From Astrobacterium formosum (GTDB lineage: Bacteria > Pseudomonadota > Alphaproteobacteria > Rhizobiales > Xanthobacteraceae): 64,000 nt of DNA. Made by a program: the position numbers and the translations under genes. The stretch's first letter is position 1; each line of letters starts with the position of its first letter. The stretch lies in the NCBI GenBank assembly GCA_030848545.1, contig JAVDCA010000006.1:186001-250000 (forward strand). Reading direction: 5' to 3'. Under the pieces are notes generated by a model. That model had not been told where the DNA came from and ran no database searches. It saw only the letters and a program-made list of their open reading frames with translations. Positions 16,985 through 25,874 of this stretch are shown piece after piece.

Positions 16985-19104
16985 GGCGCCGGCCCCGCTT
17001 CCGGCATCGCCTTGCCGGTCGATCCCGCCGTACCGCTCGGCGGCGCACCGTTGACGCGCACGTTCGTGATCGCGTTGGAAATCATGCTCTGTATCCGCGT
17101 CATAAAGTCAGCCGAGGGCACCACCTCGACCTTGACGTTGACATCGGCATTGCCGGTCAATTCTGCCTTTGCGGGCGGCGCCTCCGCGAGGCCGTCACGC
17201 ACAGCCTTGGCCCAATTGGACGGGTCCCAAGCCGGGCCACCGGCGGCAGAACGATCCCAAGCCGACGGGTCGATAGGCGGTGCGGCGGGCGGCGCCGCGG
17301 GCGGCGGCGGTGTCTGCAGCTCGGGAAGGCCGAGGCGCGCGCGCTCGGCATTGAACGCGCGCCGCCGCGCATCATTCATCGATCCACCGCGTTGACCCCG
17401 CAGACGTTCGCCGCTGGTCAGGCCTTCATACGGCTTGGTTTCGTCGTGCAGCGTCCCGATGGCGCCGGCAGTCAACAGGCCGCCGGCGACAACCGGATTG
17501 GCTGCGGCCGGCGCCACGGCAAGGATCAGTTTGGACAGCACGCCGGCGGCCGACGACAGCTTGCCGACGAACCAGACCAGCGGACCGATCGCGACCGCGG
17601 CGCCGGCCGCGTAGGTGGAGAACTCCAGTATCTTCGGATTGAGCTCCGCGATCGACTTCAAGCCGGAGGCCAGACCATCCATGGTCTTGATCGCCGCGTC
17701 CGTCATGCCGGTCTCGCCGATCGTCTGGACGAGGTTCTGATACGAGCCGCGCAACTTGTTCTCGGAATCGATCAGGCCGGAATTGATCTTGTCGGCCATG
17801 TCGCGCGAGACCGAGCCGCCGCGCTCGCGCGCCTTGGTCAACTCCTCCTCCATTTGCGTGAGCATGTAGGTCACGCGGGCATTGTCGAGATTAGCGAGAC
17901 GCACCGCCTGCCGCTGGTCCATGAACTGGGCCATGAAGGCGGCGAAGTTCGGCGCCTTGCCGGCGGCATCCTTGAGGAACCGCATGATATCGATTTTCTC
18001 GATCGCGGTGCCCATGATCCGGGTGGCGAGATCGCCGGCGGTGTCGGCGTCCTTGAGATCGCCCTTGCCGATGCGGCGAATGGCGGCGATCAGGCCCTTT
18101 TCATAGCCCTCGCCTTCGAGGCCGCCGAGTTTGCCGAGATCGCCGAGCAACCGGCCGCGCTGCTTTTTCGACAGCGTGCCGGTCTGTTGCTCGACGGCGC
18201 CGAGGATGTTCTCCGGCTTCAAGAGCTCCGGGTTCTTGATCACATAATCGTCGATCTTCATGCCGATGGCCGAGGCGGCGGCAAGTGCCGGCCGGGTCGG
18301 CTTCAGGAACCGCACCATCATGGAGCGCAGCGCCACGCCGGCCTCCGGGCCGAGGATACCGGCTTGCGCCAGGACAGCCGTGAACGCGCCCAATTGCTCC
18401 GGCGCCACCTTCAATTGTGCCGCGGCGGCGGCGGCATATTTGAAGGTCTCGGAAATCCCCTCGATATTGCCCGGTGCGACCTTGTTGAGGATGGCGAACA
18501 GGTCGATCAATTGCCGCAGATTCGTGTTGAGTTCGGCCGCGCCGAGCATCTTGCCGGTCTTGTCGTACATCTTGCCGAAGCCCGCGAGGGCGAAGATCGC
18601 CAGTTCGGACGCCTTTGGGATTTCGATCTCGGCCAGGGTGGCAAAGTCGAGGATCGGTTTCTGGATCGCCTCCAGGTGGCGCGGTTCGAACCCGGCCTTG
18701 ATCTGTTCGACCATACCCTTGATGACCCCTTCGGGCCCGAACGCATAGTCACGGCCGTAGCGCTTCGCCGTCTCGCGGGCGGTCCTCAATTGCTCGTCGT
18801 TCAACTCGCCGAACGCTTTGAGCTTGTTCGACGCCAATTCGAAGTCATGCAGGCTGTGCAGGATCGAGCGTCCAGCCATGGCGGCCGGCAGGCCGATACC
18901 GACCGTCATGCCACGGCCAACCGCCGTCAGCTTACGGCCGGCAGCGCCGGCTTTCTCACCGATCGCGGCCAGCCGGCCCGAATAGCCGTTGACCGCGTCG
19001 CCGGCGCGGTTGATGGCACGCATTTTGTCGGCGATGCGGCCGAACACATTGCCGGTGCGATCGGTCGCGGAGATCCGTGCCTCGGCTTCAAGAACGCGCG
19101 CCAT
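16981..19104 (-). CDS. Tail tape measure protein
   Basis: A 707-residue protein of the TP901 tape-measure type: a helical N terminus, then GRSILHSLHDFELASNKLKA, and a long coiled region with QLGAFTAVLAQAGILGPEAGVALRSMM. Hydrophobic segments occur at about residues 490-560 (KILEFSTYAAGAAVAIGPLVWFVGKL). The end is Pro/Ala-rich. By the usual rule its length sets the tail length, about 100 nm. It lies just downstream of the chaperone frameshift pair. Confidence 0.9.
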   Translation of the reverse strand: MARVLEAEARISATDRTGNVFGRIADKMRAINRAGDAVNGYSGRLAAIGEKAGAAGRKLTAVGRGMTVGIGLPAAMAGRSILHSLHDFELASNKLKAFGELNDEQLRTARETAKRYGRDYAFGPEGVIKGMVEQIKAGFEPRHLEAIQKPILDFATLAEIEIPKASELAIFALAGFGKMYDKTGKMLGAAELNTNLRQLIDLFAILNKVAPGNIEGISETFKYAAAAAAQLKVAPEQLGAFTAVLAQAGILGPEAGVALRSMMVRFLKPTRPALAAASAIGMKIDDYVIKNPELLKPENILGAVEQQTGTLSKKQRGRLLGDLGKLGGLEGEGYEKGLIAAIRRIGKGDLKDADTAGDLATRIMGTAIEKIDIMRFLKDAAGKAPNFAAFMAQFMDQRQAVRLANLDNARVTYMLTQMEEELTKARERGGSVSRDMADKINSGLIDSENKLRGSYQNLVQTIGETGMTDAAIKTMDGLASGLKSIAELNPKILEFSTYAAGAAVAIGPLVWFVGKLSSAAGVLSKLILAVAPAAANPVVAGGLLTAGAIGTLHDETKPYEGLTSGERLRGQRGGSMNDARRRAFNAERARLGLPELQTPPPPAAPPAAPPIDPSAWDRSAAGGPAWDPSNWAKAVRDGLAEAPPAKAELTGNADVNVKVEVVPSADFMTRIQSMISNAITNVRVNGAPPSGTAGSTGKAMPEAGPAP

Positions 19105-19110
19105 GGGCGG

Positions 19111-19577
19111 TCATTTCCGTTTGAGCAGGCCGAGCTTGTGAGCCCTTAACGCCCACCACTCGATTTCCGACAGCGTCATGCGTCCGCAGGCCTCGGCGTC
19201 GACGACGCGGAGCACGAACACGAGGAGATCACACAGCGAGGTCAGCCATTCGTCGCCGTCTTGTCCGCCGGCGCGCCGCCGCGCGCCGCGAGGAAAAAAC
19301 CGAGCAGCGCCGCCTTGACGGCGATGCCATCCGCAAGCCCCATCTGCTTTTTCGCCAGCAGCGGGTCCGGCTCGACGATGCAGCGCTCCATATAGGCATC
19401 GATCGCAGCGTCGTTCTCGATCGAGTAGACGGTGCCGTCCGGATTGCGGGCCAGCACCTGCGGCTCCCCGAGGGCAAAGTAGTCGGCTGCGGTCGGCTCG
19501 CGCACCACCACGGCGGTGACCTTGCCGCCGTGGCCTTCGATTGGTTCGGACAGCGGGACGCGTGTTTGACGTGCCAT
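19111..19577 (-). CDS. Tail assembly chaperone, -1 frameshift fusion (GT-type)
   Basis: If the ribosome slips -1 at TTTTTTC (19299-19293), the first 95 residues of the chaperone are joined to 60 residues from the -1 frame, giving a 155-residue protein. The added part (EWLTSLCDLLVFVLRVVDAE, then MTLSEIEWWALRAHKLGLLK) looks like a true protein and has no start with ribosome binding site of its own. This arrangement matches the lambda G/GT and Mu 41/42 pairs. The fusion is inferred from the sequence and not proven. Confidence 0.75.
19242..19577 (-). CDS. Tail assembly chaperone, short form (Mu gp41-like)
   Basis: A 111-residue protein of the Phage_TAC / Mu gp41 type, with VPLSEPIEGHGGKVTAVVVREPTAADYFALGE near the start. 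This is the zero-frame product. Residues 93-95 (Gly-Phe-Phe) are read across the slippery heptamer TTTTTTC. It is needed to load tail tube onto the tape measure and is absent from mature virions in related phages. It lies between the tube and tape-measure genes. Confidence 0.85.
   Translation of the reverse strand: MARQTRVPLSEPIEGHGGKVTAVVVREPTAADYFALGEPQVLARNPDGTVYSIENDAAIDAYMERCIVEPDPLLAKKQMGLADGIAVKAALLGFFLAARGGAPADKTATNG
19293..19299 (-). promoter_or_regulatory. Candidate -1 ribosomal frameshift site TTTTTTC
   Basis: The heptamer T TTT TTC is in the correct phase for an X XXY YYZ slip in the chaperone frame. It lies 17 codons before the zero-frame stop, and the -1 frame is open for 60 more codons. 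Confidence 0.75.
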
Positions 19578-19594
19578 GATGTTTCACCCCACCC

Positions 19595-19981
19595 TTAAGC
19601 CGCCAAGGCCTTGTAGTTCGGCCCCTCGATCTTCATGCCGGAGACCTCGCCACTGGAGAGGTTGACCTCCGGCGTGCCGGTGATGCGGGCGGCCGTAAAC
19701 ATATGGGTGCGGCCGTTGTCCTCCTCCTCGATCGTCGCGTCGATCTTGCATTTGAGGAGCAACTCGCTCCACGCGATACCGCAGTTGTTGCGGAACTTGA
19801 TATCTGCACTCGGCAGGCGCGGCTTGGCCATGAAGGCGGCGGAACCGTCCTGATTAGCCTGCGCCGTCACCTCGCGATTGGCCGGCTGCAGCGTAATATC
19901 GGCCTCGCTCGGCGTGTAGCGCACGCCGTCGATTGCGATCGAGACACGACCGCCGAATGAATTACAGCAATCATCCGCCAT
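19595..19981 (-). CDS. Tail tube protein (Mu gpM)
   Basis: A 128-residue tube protein of the Phage_tail_tube (Mu gpM) family: GGRVSIAIDGVRYTPSEADITLQPANREV at the start, TCK-like core (LLLKCKIDATIEEEDNGRTHMF), and VNLSSGEVSGMKIEGPNY at the end. It polymerises into hexameric rings inside the sheath. It is separated from the sheath gene by a 68-base gap that holds a strong hairpin. Confidence 0.88.
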   Translation of the reverse strand: MADDCCNSFGGRVSIAIDGVRYTPSEADITLQPANREVTAQANQDGSAAFMAKPRLPSADIKFRNNCGIAWSELLLKCKIDATIEEEDNGRTHMFTAARITGTPEVNLSSGEVSGMKIEGPNYKALAA

Positions 19982-20016
19982 CGGATGGCCCTTTCAGTTG
20001 ATGGGTTGACGGGAGA

Positions 20017-20040
20017 CGGCGCCGGAGAACACCGGCGCCG
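20017..20040 (-). promoter_or_regulatory. Hairpin between sheath and tube genes
   Basis: Nine perfect base pairs (CGGCGCCGG with CCGGCGCCG) and a 6-base loop. There is no T tract, so it is more likely an mRNA-stability or attenuation element, letting tube and sheath be made in different amounts, than a terminator. Confidence 0.5.
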
Positions 20041-20049
20041 CGTGCAGCC

Positions 20050-21555
20050 TCAGACCGCGACCGCGCCGCTCGGCGTGCGGTACTGCAGGAACGCGGTGAT
20101 GTTGGCGGCGAACACGCGCAACTGATTGACGACGTCGATCGGCAGCGCCGCATTGACCCGGTTGGCGTCGAGGGCGTCGCGCTCGACGACCACATATTCG
20201 GCGAACAAGTCCGGCTTTTCGGCGACGCCGAGGGCGACGAGGTCGTTATAGGCGTGAATGAGCGTTGCCTTGATCGACTTCGGCGTTGCCACATTGGAGA
20301 CGTTGAACGGGTTGTCGTCGGCGAGCGCCTGGCGGGCATGCCGATTGAGGATCGCCGAACGGAAATAGCGCGTCACATACATCAGTTGCGCCATGGTTTC
20401 GACGTCCCGGAAGGTGCCGTCGGGCGCGCCGGCGTTCGTCTGTTGATAGGTGGTCGTGACGCGGTCGATCATCACCGAGCCGTCGACCGTGACTTTGTAG
20501 CCGGACATGCCGTCCGCATAGAGCGCCTGCCGATCGTCGATATCCCACCACTTGGAACGATCGTCCGGCGGCAACACGCCGTCGAGGACGAGCGTCTGCA
20601 GAGGCCGGGACAATTCCGGGGCGTTGCCGAGGTGCGCACAAGCCTGTGCGGCGAGCGCTGCCGCCCATTCCCACGCCGGCGTCGGCGAGGCCTGGCTCGC
20701 CATGATCGAGACGTGGGGGTCGTTGCGGCCATTGCCGAGCGTGACATTGGCCGACAGGGTGCCGAAATTCGCCGTCACGTAGTGGCCGTAAAGCTGTTTC
20801 GTCGGCGACCAGCGGCCGGACGAGCCGTCGAGAAAATCCCGCACCGCGTCGAGCGACGTCGTGTCCACATACGGACCCGCGATCCAGTCGTATTCGTCGT
20901 CACCCAGATTGGCGAGCGCCGGCGCGAGATCGGGACTGCCGGAGCCGCCCGCCATGGCCGTGATCGTCACGTTGGACGGCACCAGGGCATTAGCCTCGTC
21001 GGCGACGAGCTTGACGTCGATCGTGTTGCCGGCGGTGCCCACATGGCGGGCCGTGAGATCGCACTCATAGGTATTGGTACCATTGACGGCCGCCGTCACC
21101 GGCAGCCCCATGGCGTTGATGGCGGCGACCAGGGCCGCCGCGACCGTCGCCTTGGTGTCGGCGGCGTTGACCTGGATCACGACCCGGCGACCCATGATCC
21201 GCACGATGCCGGCGCCGGTGACACCGGGATTGGCGGCCAGCGAAATCTTGCCCGCCGCGGCGGCGCCGGCCGGATCGGCAAGCGGCAGCAACCAGATTGG
21301 CTGAAACGGGGCATTGCGCCGCCCGATGCGATACATGGTCTGCAGCATGGAGCCGGCGCCCGCGAGTGCAATGACCTCGGCCTCGGACTGCACCGGGCCG
21401 ATCGGCATGCCGGCAGTCGCCGTGCCGGCACTGGTTTTCTGCCCCACCAGAAGAAGGCGGGGGAAATTGACGTAGGGCGTCCCGCCCGAATTGATCTCCG
21501 CATAGAACAGCGGCACGAGCACATTGCCCGGGATCGTATTGAAGCCGACCGACAT
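20050..21555 (-). CDS. Contractile tail sheath protein (Mu gpL)
   Basis: A 501-residue sheath protein. IPGNVLVPLFYAEINSGG and RLLLVGQK at the start are typical of Mu gpL. Central parts include AGPYVDTTSLDAVRDFL, and the C-terminal domain has YADGMSGYKVTVDGSVMIDRVTTTYQ and NRVNAALPIDVVNQLRVF. The length matches Mu L. It shows that the phage is a myovirus with a contractile tail. Confidence 0.92.
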   Translation of the reverse strand: MSVGFNTIPGNVLVPLFYAEINSGGTPYVNFPRLLLVGQKTSAGTATAGMPIGPVQSEAEVIALAGAGSMLQTMYRIGRRNAPFQPIWLLPLADPAGAAAAGKISLAANPGVTGAGIVRIMGRRVVIQVNAADTKATVAAALVAAINAMGLPVTAAVNGTNTYECDLTARHVGTAGNTIDVKLVADEANALVPSNVTITAMAGGSGSPDLAPALANLGDDEYDWIAGPYVDTTSLDAVRDFLDGSSGRWSPTKQLYGHYVTANFGTLSANVTLGNGRNDPHVSIMASQASPTPAWEWAAALAAQACAHLGNAPELSRPLQTLVLDGVLPPDDRSKWWDIDDRQALYADGMSGYKVTVDGSVMIDRVTTTYQQTNAGAPDGTFRDVETMAQLMYVTRYFRSAILNRHARQALADDNPFNVSNVATPKSIKATLIHAYNDLVALGVAEKPDLFAEYVVVERDALDANRVNAALPIDVVNQLRVFAANITAFLQYRTPSGAVAV

Positions 21556-21591
21556 TGTCGTTCACCTCCTCATGAGCGCGAAAGCGCGGGT

Positions 21592-21840
21592 TCAGGGCTC
21601 GACGACCGGCAGCGCCGGCGCCGGCGCGGCCTCGCCGGCGGCGCCGGTCGGCGGTGCCGCCGGCGGCCGCTTCGGCCTGCATTTCTCGACGTCGCGATCC
21701 CGCAGGCGGCGCAACCAGAAGGTCGACGCCGGCTTGTTCTCACCGTCCGCCGACAGCGGCACGCCCGAGACCGGGTCGCGCACGAAATAGCGCTCGCCCG
21801 TCGAGGGATCGACGGCCGGGCGGATGAACAGGCTTGGCAT
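21592..21840 (-). CDS. DUF2635 protein (Mu gp38-like)
   Basis: An 82-residue protein. PSLFIRPAVDPSTGERYFVRDP and TFWLRRLRDRDV match the DUF2635 family, which lies just before the sheath gene in Mu-type phages. The C-terminal 25 residues are Pro/Ala-rich. Role unknown, probably at the head-tail joint. Confidence 0.75.
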   Translation of the reverse strand: MPSLFIRPAVDPSTGERYFVRDPVSGVPLSADGENKPASTFWLRRLRDRDVEKCRPKRPPAAPPTGAAGEAAPAPALPVVEP

Positions 21841-21843
21841 GGA

Positions 21844-22638
21844 TCAATCCCCTTGCAGGTTGTCGGCGACGGCCTCGACGGCGCCACCCGGCTGGCCTTG
21901 CGGATCGGCGACGTCGAGCCGCAACGCCACCGCGTCGAGCGACACCGCCGCCGGCATGGCTGGCACCGCCGGCGCGATCCCTTGCGCCAGCTTGGCGCCG
22001 TACGACGTCGCCGCCAGCGCGATAATGACGCCGCGCAAAGGCTCCGGCAGGCGATCATTGCCGGCCTCGGAGCCGCTCGGAGCCGGATCGTAACAATCGT
22101 CCGGGATCACCAGTTTGATGCGTACCGTCCGCAGCGCGAGGCGGTCCCCCTCCTCGCTGGTGCGATGCGGCAGCGAATGGATATCGATCACCTTGCGGCC
22201 AGTGAGCTTGCGCCAGATCGCGCCCGTCGGCCCGTAATGGAGCGCAAAGCGCGCTTGCGCTTCGAGGAGATCGAGCTCGATCTCAAGCTCGGCGTCCGTA
22301 TAGGCGGTGCCGACCACATAGGCCTCTTCCTCGCCCTCGCCGACGAGGCCGAGCGCGATCACCGACAGCTCGACGACGAGATCGACGATGCGCTTGTAGG
22401 GCGGGCCGCCCGCCTTTTGCGCCGGGTCGCTGTTGTCCTCGTCGGTATAGATCACGATCACCGGCCGACGCTCGGAGGCGGCGAGATCGTCGACGGGATC
22501 GATGCGGGAATCATACACGCGGGCACCCGCCAAGGTCGGCCACGGGCCGCCGGCCGGATGGGTATCCGACACGATCGCGGCCGTCGGTCGCAGCGCTTCG
22601 AGGGTCGCGATCCGCAGGGCCGCGCGCGCGAGGGACAT
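21844..22638 (-). CDS. Putative tail terminator or completion protein
   Basis: A 264-residue protein. It has IVIYTDEDNSDP and PPYKRIVDLVVELSVIALG, followed by LEIELDLLEAQARFALHYG. Proteins of this pattern lie between the head-completion and sheath genes in Mu-like phages, the place of gp37/tail terminator. The family name is not certain from sequence; position is the main argument. Confidence 0.6.
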   Translation of the reverse strand: MSLARAALRIATLEALRPTAAIVSDTHPAGGPWPTLAGARVYDSRIDPVDDLAASERRPVIVIYTDEDNSDPAQKAGGPPYKRIVDLVVELSVIALGLVGEGEEEAYVVGTAYTDAELEIELDLLEAQARFALHYGPTGAIWRKLTGRKVIDIHSLPHRTSEEGDRLALRTVRIKLVIPDDCYDPAPSGSEAGNDRLPEPLRGVIIALAATSYGAKLAQGIAPAVPAMPAAVSLDAVALRLDVADPQGQPGGAVEAVADNLQGD

Positions 22639-22641
22639 GGA

Positions 22642-23037
22642 TCAACCCACTCGGTTGAGATCGAGACGCGCGACGCCGAAACCGGGCAGGATTTCCGCCA
22701 CCCGGTACGTCACGCCGGTCTTGTCGCGGATGGCGTGGTCGCCGTCCGCCGGGGCATAGGGCAATTGATCCAGGCGGATGGAAATGAACGGGCGATTGTT
22801 CGCGTGTGCGGCCCGGTCGGCATCGACGCCGACCGTGCGCACCGGGCCGCTGCCGAGACGGGCCGAGGGCTCGCCGTAGATGGCGAGAATTGTCGTCGCC
22901 GCCCGCGCCGTATCTGGCGCCGGGCGTCCGTTGACGTCGTGTCCGCGCGTCATGGGCCGATAGTGGAACAACTCGGCCATGACCGCGTCGCACGTCACGG
23001 CGGCGGCGGCGAATGCGGCTTCGAACGGCGACGACAT
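22642..23037 (-). CDS. Putative head-tail adaptor protein
   Basis: A 131-residue protein. It begins with FEAAFAAAAVTCDAVMAELFHYRPM and ends in a beta-rich part (KTGVTYRVAEILPGFGVARLDLNRV), a layout seen in head-tail connector or gpFII-like proteins. The gene lies between the capsid decoration gene and the terminator gene, which agrees with that role. No catalytic motif. Confidence 0.55.
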   Translation of the reverse strand: MSSPFEAAFAAAAVTCDAVMAELFHYRPMTRGHDVNGRPAPDTARAATTILAIYGEPSARLGSGPVRTVGVDADRAAHANNRPFISIRLDQLPYAPADGDHAIRDKTGVTYRVAEILPGFGVARLDLNRVG

Positions 23038-23046
23038 GGTGACCCG

Positions 23047-23379
23047 TCAGATATTGGAGTTGATCTTGGCGAGCCCGACCGCGTCCCCCGAGGCCGCCAC
23101 CGCGACCGCGACGGCGACCCGCGTGTTGCCGGATGCGGTGCCGGTGAGCTTTTTCGCCGTTGCGTCCCAATAGAGCGCGTCGCCGATCGCCCAGGCGGCG
23201 CCGGTCGCCTTCGGGAGTTCGAACACCCCCTCGGTGTCGAGCGCGACGTCGGCGCCCGCCGCTTCGGTCGTGACGGCGACGCCAAAAATCTTGCCGATGA
23301 GCGCCGCCTCGCCGGACGCGATGCCGCCGGCCGGAGCCGGGGCCGTGAGAACGGCGCCCTGCATGATCTTGTTCTGCAT
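23047..23379 (-). CDS. DUF2190 capsid decoration-like protein
   Basis: A 110-residue protein. It has VLTAPAPAGGIASGEAALIGKIFGVA, then EGVFELPKATGAAWAIGDALYWD and a hydrophobic AVAVAVAASGDAVGLAKIN end, the pattern of DUF2190. Members form trimers and decorate capsids. It lies directly downstream of the major capsid gene. Confidence 0.82.
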   Translation of the reverse strand: MQNKIMQGAVLTAPAPAGGIASGEAALIGKIFGVAVTTEAAGADVALDTEGVFELPKATGAAWAIGDALYWDATAKKLTGTASGNTRVAVAVAVAASGDAVGLAKINSNI

Positions 23380-23475
23380 GGTCCTTGCCTCTTGCTGGCT
23401 GAAAGCTGGTCAGAAACGACGACGGCGGACGATCGCAATCGCCCGCCGCCGTGAGTAGCGTCACCGCAACGCCGA

Positions 23476-25134
23476 TCAGGCGCCGGGGTTCTTGTACACG
23501 CCGCGCCAGTCGATCGCCTTAGCGGCGAAGTCGACGCGTCCCTTGACCTCGATGCCGTCGACCTCGAAACCGATCCGCTGTTCGGTGTAGAGGCCCTCCT
23601 CGCCATCGAGATAGGCGTACTCGATCGTGTCGATCGTCGCTGGATCGGCCCACAGGTACCAGGCATTACCGGAGAGACGTGCCTCGGGCATGAGCGTGAG
23701 GGTTCCAGTGAAGGGATTGACCTTGCCGCCCTCGCCCGGAACGATGGTGGCGAGGAACTGTTGCGCCTGCGTTTCCTTGTCGGGGCCGACGATCAGGAAC
23801 GCCGGCGCAACGTTGAGCGGCTCGGCGTCGGCACCTTTCTTGGCAAAGCCCTTCTGTTTGCGCATGGCCGCCCGGCCGGCACCGAGCGAATCGACGGCGA
23901 TTGCGGCGCCGGCAGCGGCGAGATTGCCGTGATCGGCGTGGAAGATGGCGACGCCATCCGCCATGGCCGGGTTCACAGTGACGATCTGCCAGAAGATGCC
24001 CGCTTCCGTCTCGGCCGCGGCCCGTCCGAGCAGGGTCGGCAGACGATCGAACGCGCCCATGTCGTCATTGATCAGCGTCTGGCGCGTGATCGAGACAATG
24101 CGGCCATAGGTGGACAGCGCATACTTTTCCTGCCCGTCGGCGAGGGCCGCATACTGATACTCGGCCCCTTCCTTGACCTTGACGAAGGTCGGCAGGTTCG
24201 AAAGCTGCGTCACCGCCTTTTCCTTGAAGTCGGGCGAGTTGGACTGGCGGGCGAGCCGCTTCCAGTTGCTCGGCGCCGTTTCGTAGGCATTGCGCAACCG
24301 CTTCACCACCACATTGGCGAGGATCGCCGGAAAATCCGACGTCGACATGCCACCGCGCATCCCCGTTTCGAGGCCGAGGAGGCGCGTCGCCAGCCCCATG
24401 GGCGACAAGCCCCGCAGCCGCTCGCCGGTCGCCTCCTCATGGAACGCGCGGCCCATTTCCAGGAGGCGCATGCCGCGCCACTGCCGCGCCGGCGAATCGT
24501 CGGCGATGGTGACGGCGCGCGGATTGGCGCGATGAATGATCGCCGTCTCGACGGCATCCCGCAGCGTGTCGCCCTCATCCTGCAGCACGGTCACCCGCGG
24601 CGAAATCCGCGCCGAGCGCGACGCGACTTTTTCGAGCACCAGGCGGCGCACCTCGTCGAGCGCGGTTCCGCCGGAGATGTGCCGGGTCGCGAAGTCCGCC
24701 GGCATGGCGTGGCGCGTGGCGAGCGTCGTGATCTCGCTCGCCCGCGTGCGCTCGGCCGCAAGGTCGACCGCCGGAGCCGGCGGCGACGCCGGCGGCGGCG
24801 CGGCCCGCCGCTCCTCGGCGGCGATAGCGGTGTCGACCGTGGCGACATTGGCGAGGATCGAACGGTGCTGGTCCTCGATCGTCCGCACCGCATCGGCGGA
24901 CATGCCGTCGGTCACCTCGGCCATCTTGGCCGTCGCCTGTGCCTGCAGATCGGACCGCTGTTGACGCAGACCGTCGAGGCCGACCGCGAGCACGAATTGC
25001 GCCAGGGCCGCCCCCGGCGTGACGTCGGCCGGAATATCCGGGTGCGCGCCGACCGCGAGGACGTCAGGAACCAGGATCGCGACGGCGACCAGCGCGAGCG
25101 CAACGGTCAACGCCGCCAGTTTGGCAAGTTTCAT
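23476..25134 (-). CDS. Major capsid protein with N-terminal scaffold-like region
   Basis: A 552-residue protein. Residues 190-550 look like a Mu/HK97-type capsid protein: GGMSTSDFPAILANVVVKRL, then YAALADGQEKYALSTYGRIV and GPDKETQAQQFL. The N-terminal 190 residues are helical and Ala/Arg-rich, fitting a scaffold (delta) region removed by the protease upstream. Oddly, residues 7-27 form a hydrophobic stretch like a signal anchor. An ATG at 25134 and a GTG at 25137 are both close to AAAGGGGG; the ATG has the better spacing. A hairpin (23422-23452) follows the stop. Confidence 0.85.
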   Translation of the reverse strand: MKLAKLAALTVALALVAVAILVPDVLAVGAHPDIPADVTPGAALAQFVLAVGLDGLRQQRSDLQAQATAKMAEVTDGMSADAVRTIEDQHRSILANVATVDTAIAAEERRAAPPPASPPAPAVDLAAERTRASEITTLATRHAMPADFATRHISGGTALDEVRRLVLEKVASRSARISPRVTVLQDEGDTLRDAVETAIIHRANPRAVTIADDSPARQWRGMRLLEMGRAFHEEATGERLRGLSPMGLATRLLGLETGMRGGMSTSDFPAILANVVVKRLRNAYETAPSNWKRLARQSNSPDFKEKAVTQLSNLPTFVKVKEGAEYQYAALADGQEKYALSTYGRIVSITRQTLINDDMGAFDRLPTLLGRAAAETEAGIFWQIVTVNPAMADGVAIFHADHGNLAAAGAAIAVDSLGAGRAAMRKQKGFAKKGADAEPLNVAPAFLIVGPDKETQAQQFLATIVPGEGGKVNPFTGTLTLMPEARLSGNAWYLWADPATIDTIEYAYLDGEEGLYTEQRIGFEVDGIEVKGRVDFAAKAIDWRGVYKNPGA

Positions 25135-25220
25135 CACGAAACCCCCTTTTCGAGTTGAACCGGAGCGCGGTGCGCCTGATGTCCTGCGGCTCCGGAGTTC
25201 GCAGGCGGCAGAGGATGGGC

Positions 25221-25874
25221 CTAGAGCCCGGCAGCGCGGGCGCGCATGCGCATGCGCGCGGCGGCGAGAACGATCCCGCTCACCGGCGCCCGCGTCATGT
25301 GGAAGGGAAACACGGCGAGTTCGTCTGCCCGCACTTGCGCGCCACGATCGGCCGGCACGGTCACGAACGAGATTTCAAACGGCGTCCATCGCGTCACGAT
25401 GCGCTTTTCGATCTCGCCGGATTTCTGCGGCGCCTCGACGCGCACCTCGTTGATGGTGTAGCCGACCGAGACGTTGCGGATGATCTTTTCGCTCACCAGC
25501 GCATACATGCGATCGGACGCCGGATCGACGCCTTGGGACGGGAAGCGGATCGCGGCCCGGCCCTCGCCCTTTTCCAGCCAGGCGCGCTCGACGACCCCCA
25601 CTTGTGCCGCCGTCGACCACATGGAGTGGCTGTCGAGGGCGGGCGCGCCAGCGCGCAACCGCGCGAGATCGACCGCCGCATCGGTGACGGTCAAGACCTC
25701 GTCGAAGGGGATGCGGGTATCCCAGCCGATCCAGCGCACGCGCCGGACCGCCGCGCCCGTCGTGAACGTGACCTCGATCGTACGCGTATCGGCGTCGATC
25801 GTCGTCACCGGCGCAAGGCGCGTCTGCATCGGCAGCGCCGACGGGACTTCAAGCGTCTTGATCGTCATCGGCAT
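25221..25874 (-). CDS. Prohead serine protease (S78/HK97 type)
   Basis: A 217-residue maturation protease. His83 in LDSHS, Ser136 in RNVSVGY, and Glu167 in WTPFEISFV match the conserved residues of family S78. It cleaves the scaffold part of capsid subunits during head maturation. In some relatives protease and capsid are one fused protein; here they are separate genes 86 bases apart. It overlaps the portal gene by 26 bases. Confidence 0.85.
   Translation of the reverse strand: MPMTIKTLEVPSALPMQTRLAPVTTIDADTRTIEVTFTTGAAVRRVRWIGWDTRIPFDEVLTVTDAAVDLARLRAGAPALDSHSMWSTAAQVGVVERAWLEKGEGRAAIRFPSQGVDPASDRMYALVSEKIIRNVSVGYTINEVRVEAPQKSGEIEKRIVTRWTPFEISFVTVPADRGAQVRADELAVFPFHMTRAPVSGIVLAAARMRMRARAAGL

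Noticed and set aside
14708-19149. Long plus-strand open frames (895 and 585 residues)
   Set aside because: They lie opposite the well-supported gpP, gpN and tape-measure genes and have no ribosome binding sites or recognisable motifs.
19111-19240. A separate small gene after the tail chaperone
   Set aside because: It has no start codon with a ribosome binding site and is in the -1 frame just after a slippery heptamer, so it is better read as the frameshift extension.
20254-23454. A 1066-residue open frame on the plus strand
   Set aside because: It is the complement of the sheath, terminator and capsid genes. Its translation is rich in Arg, His, Gly and Asp without domain motifs, typical of a shadow frame in GC-rich DNA.
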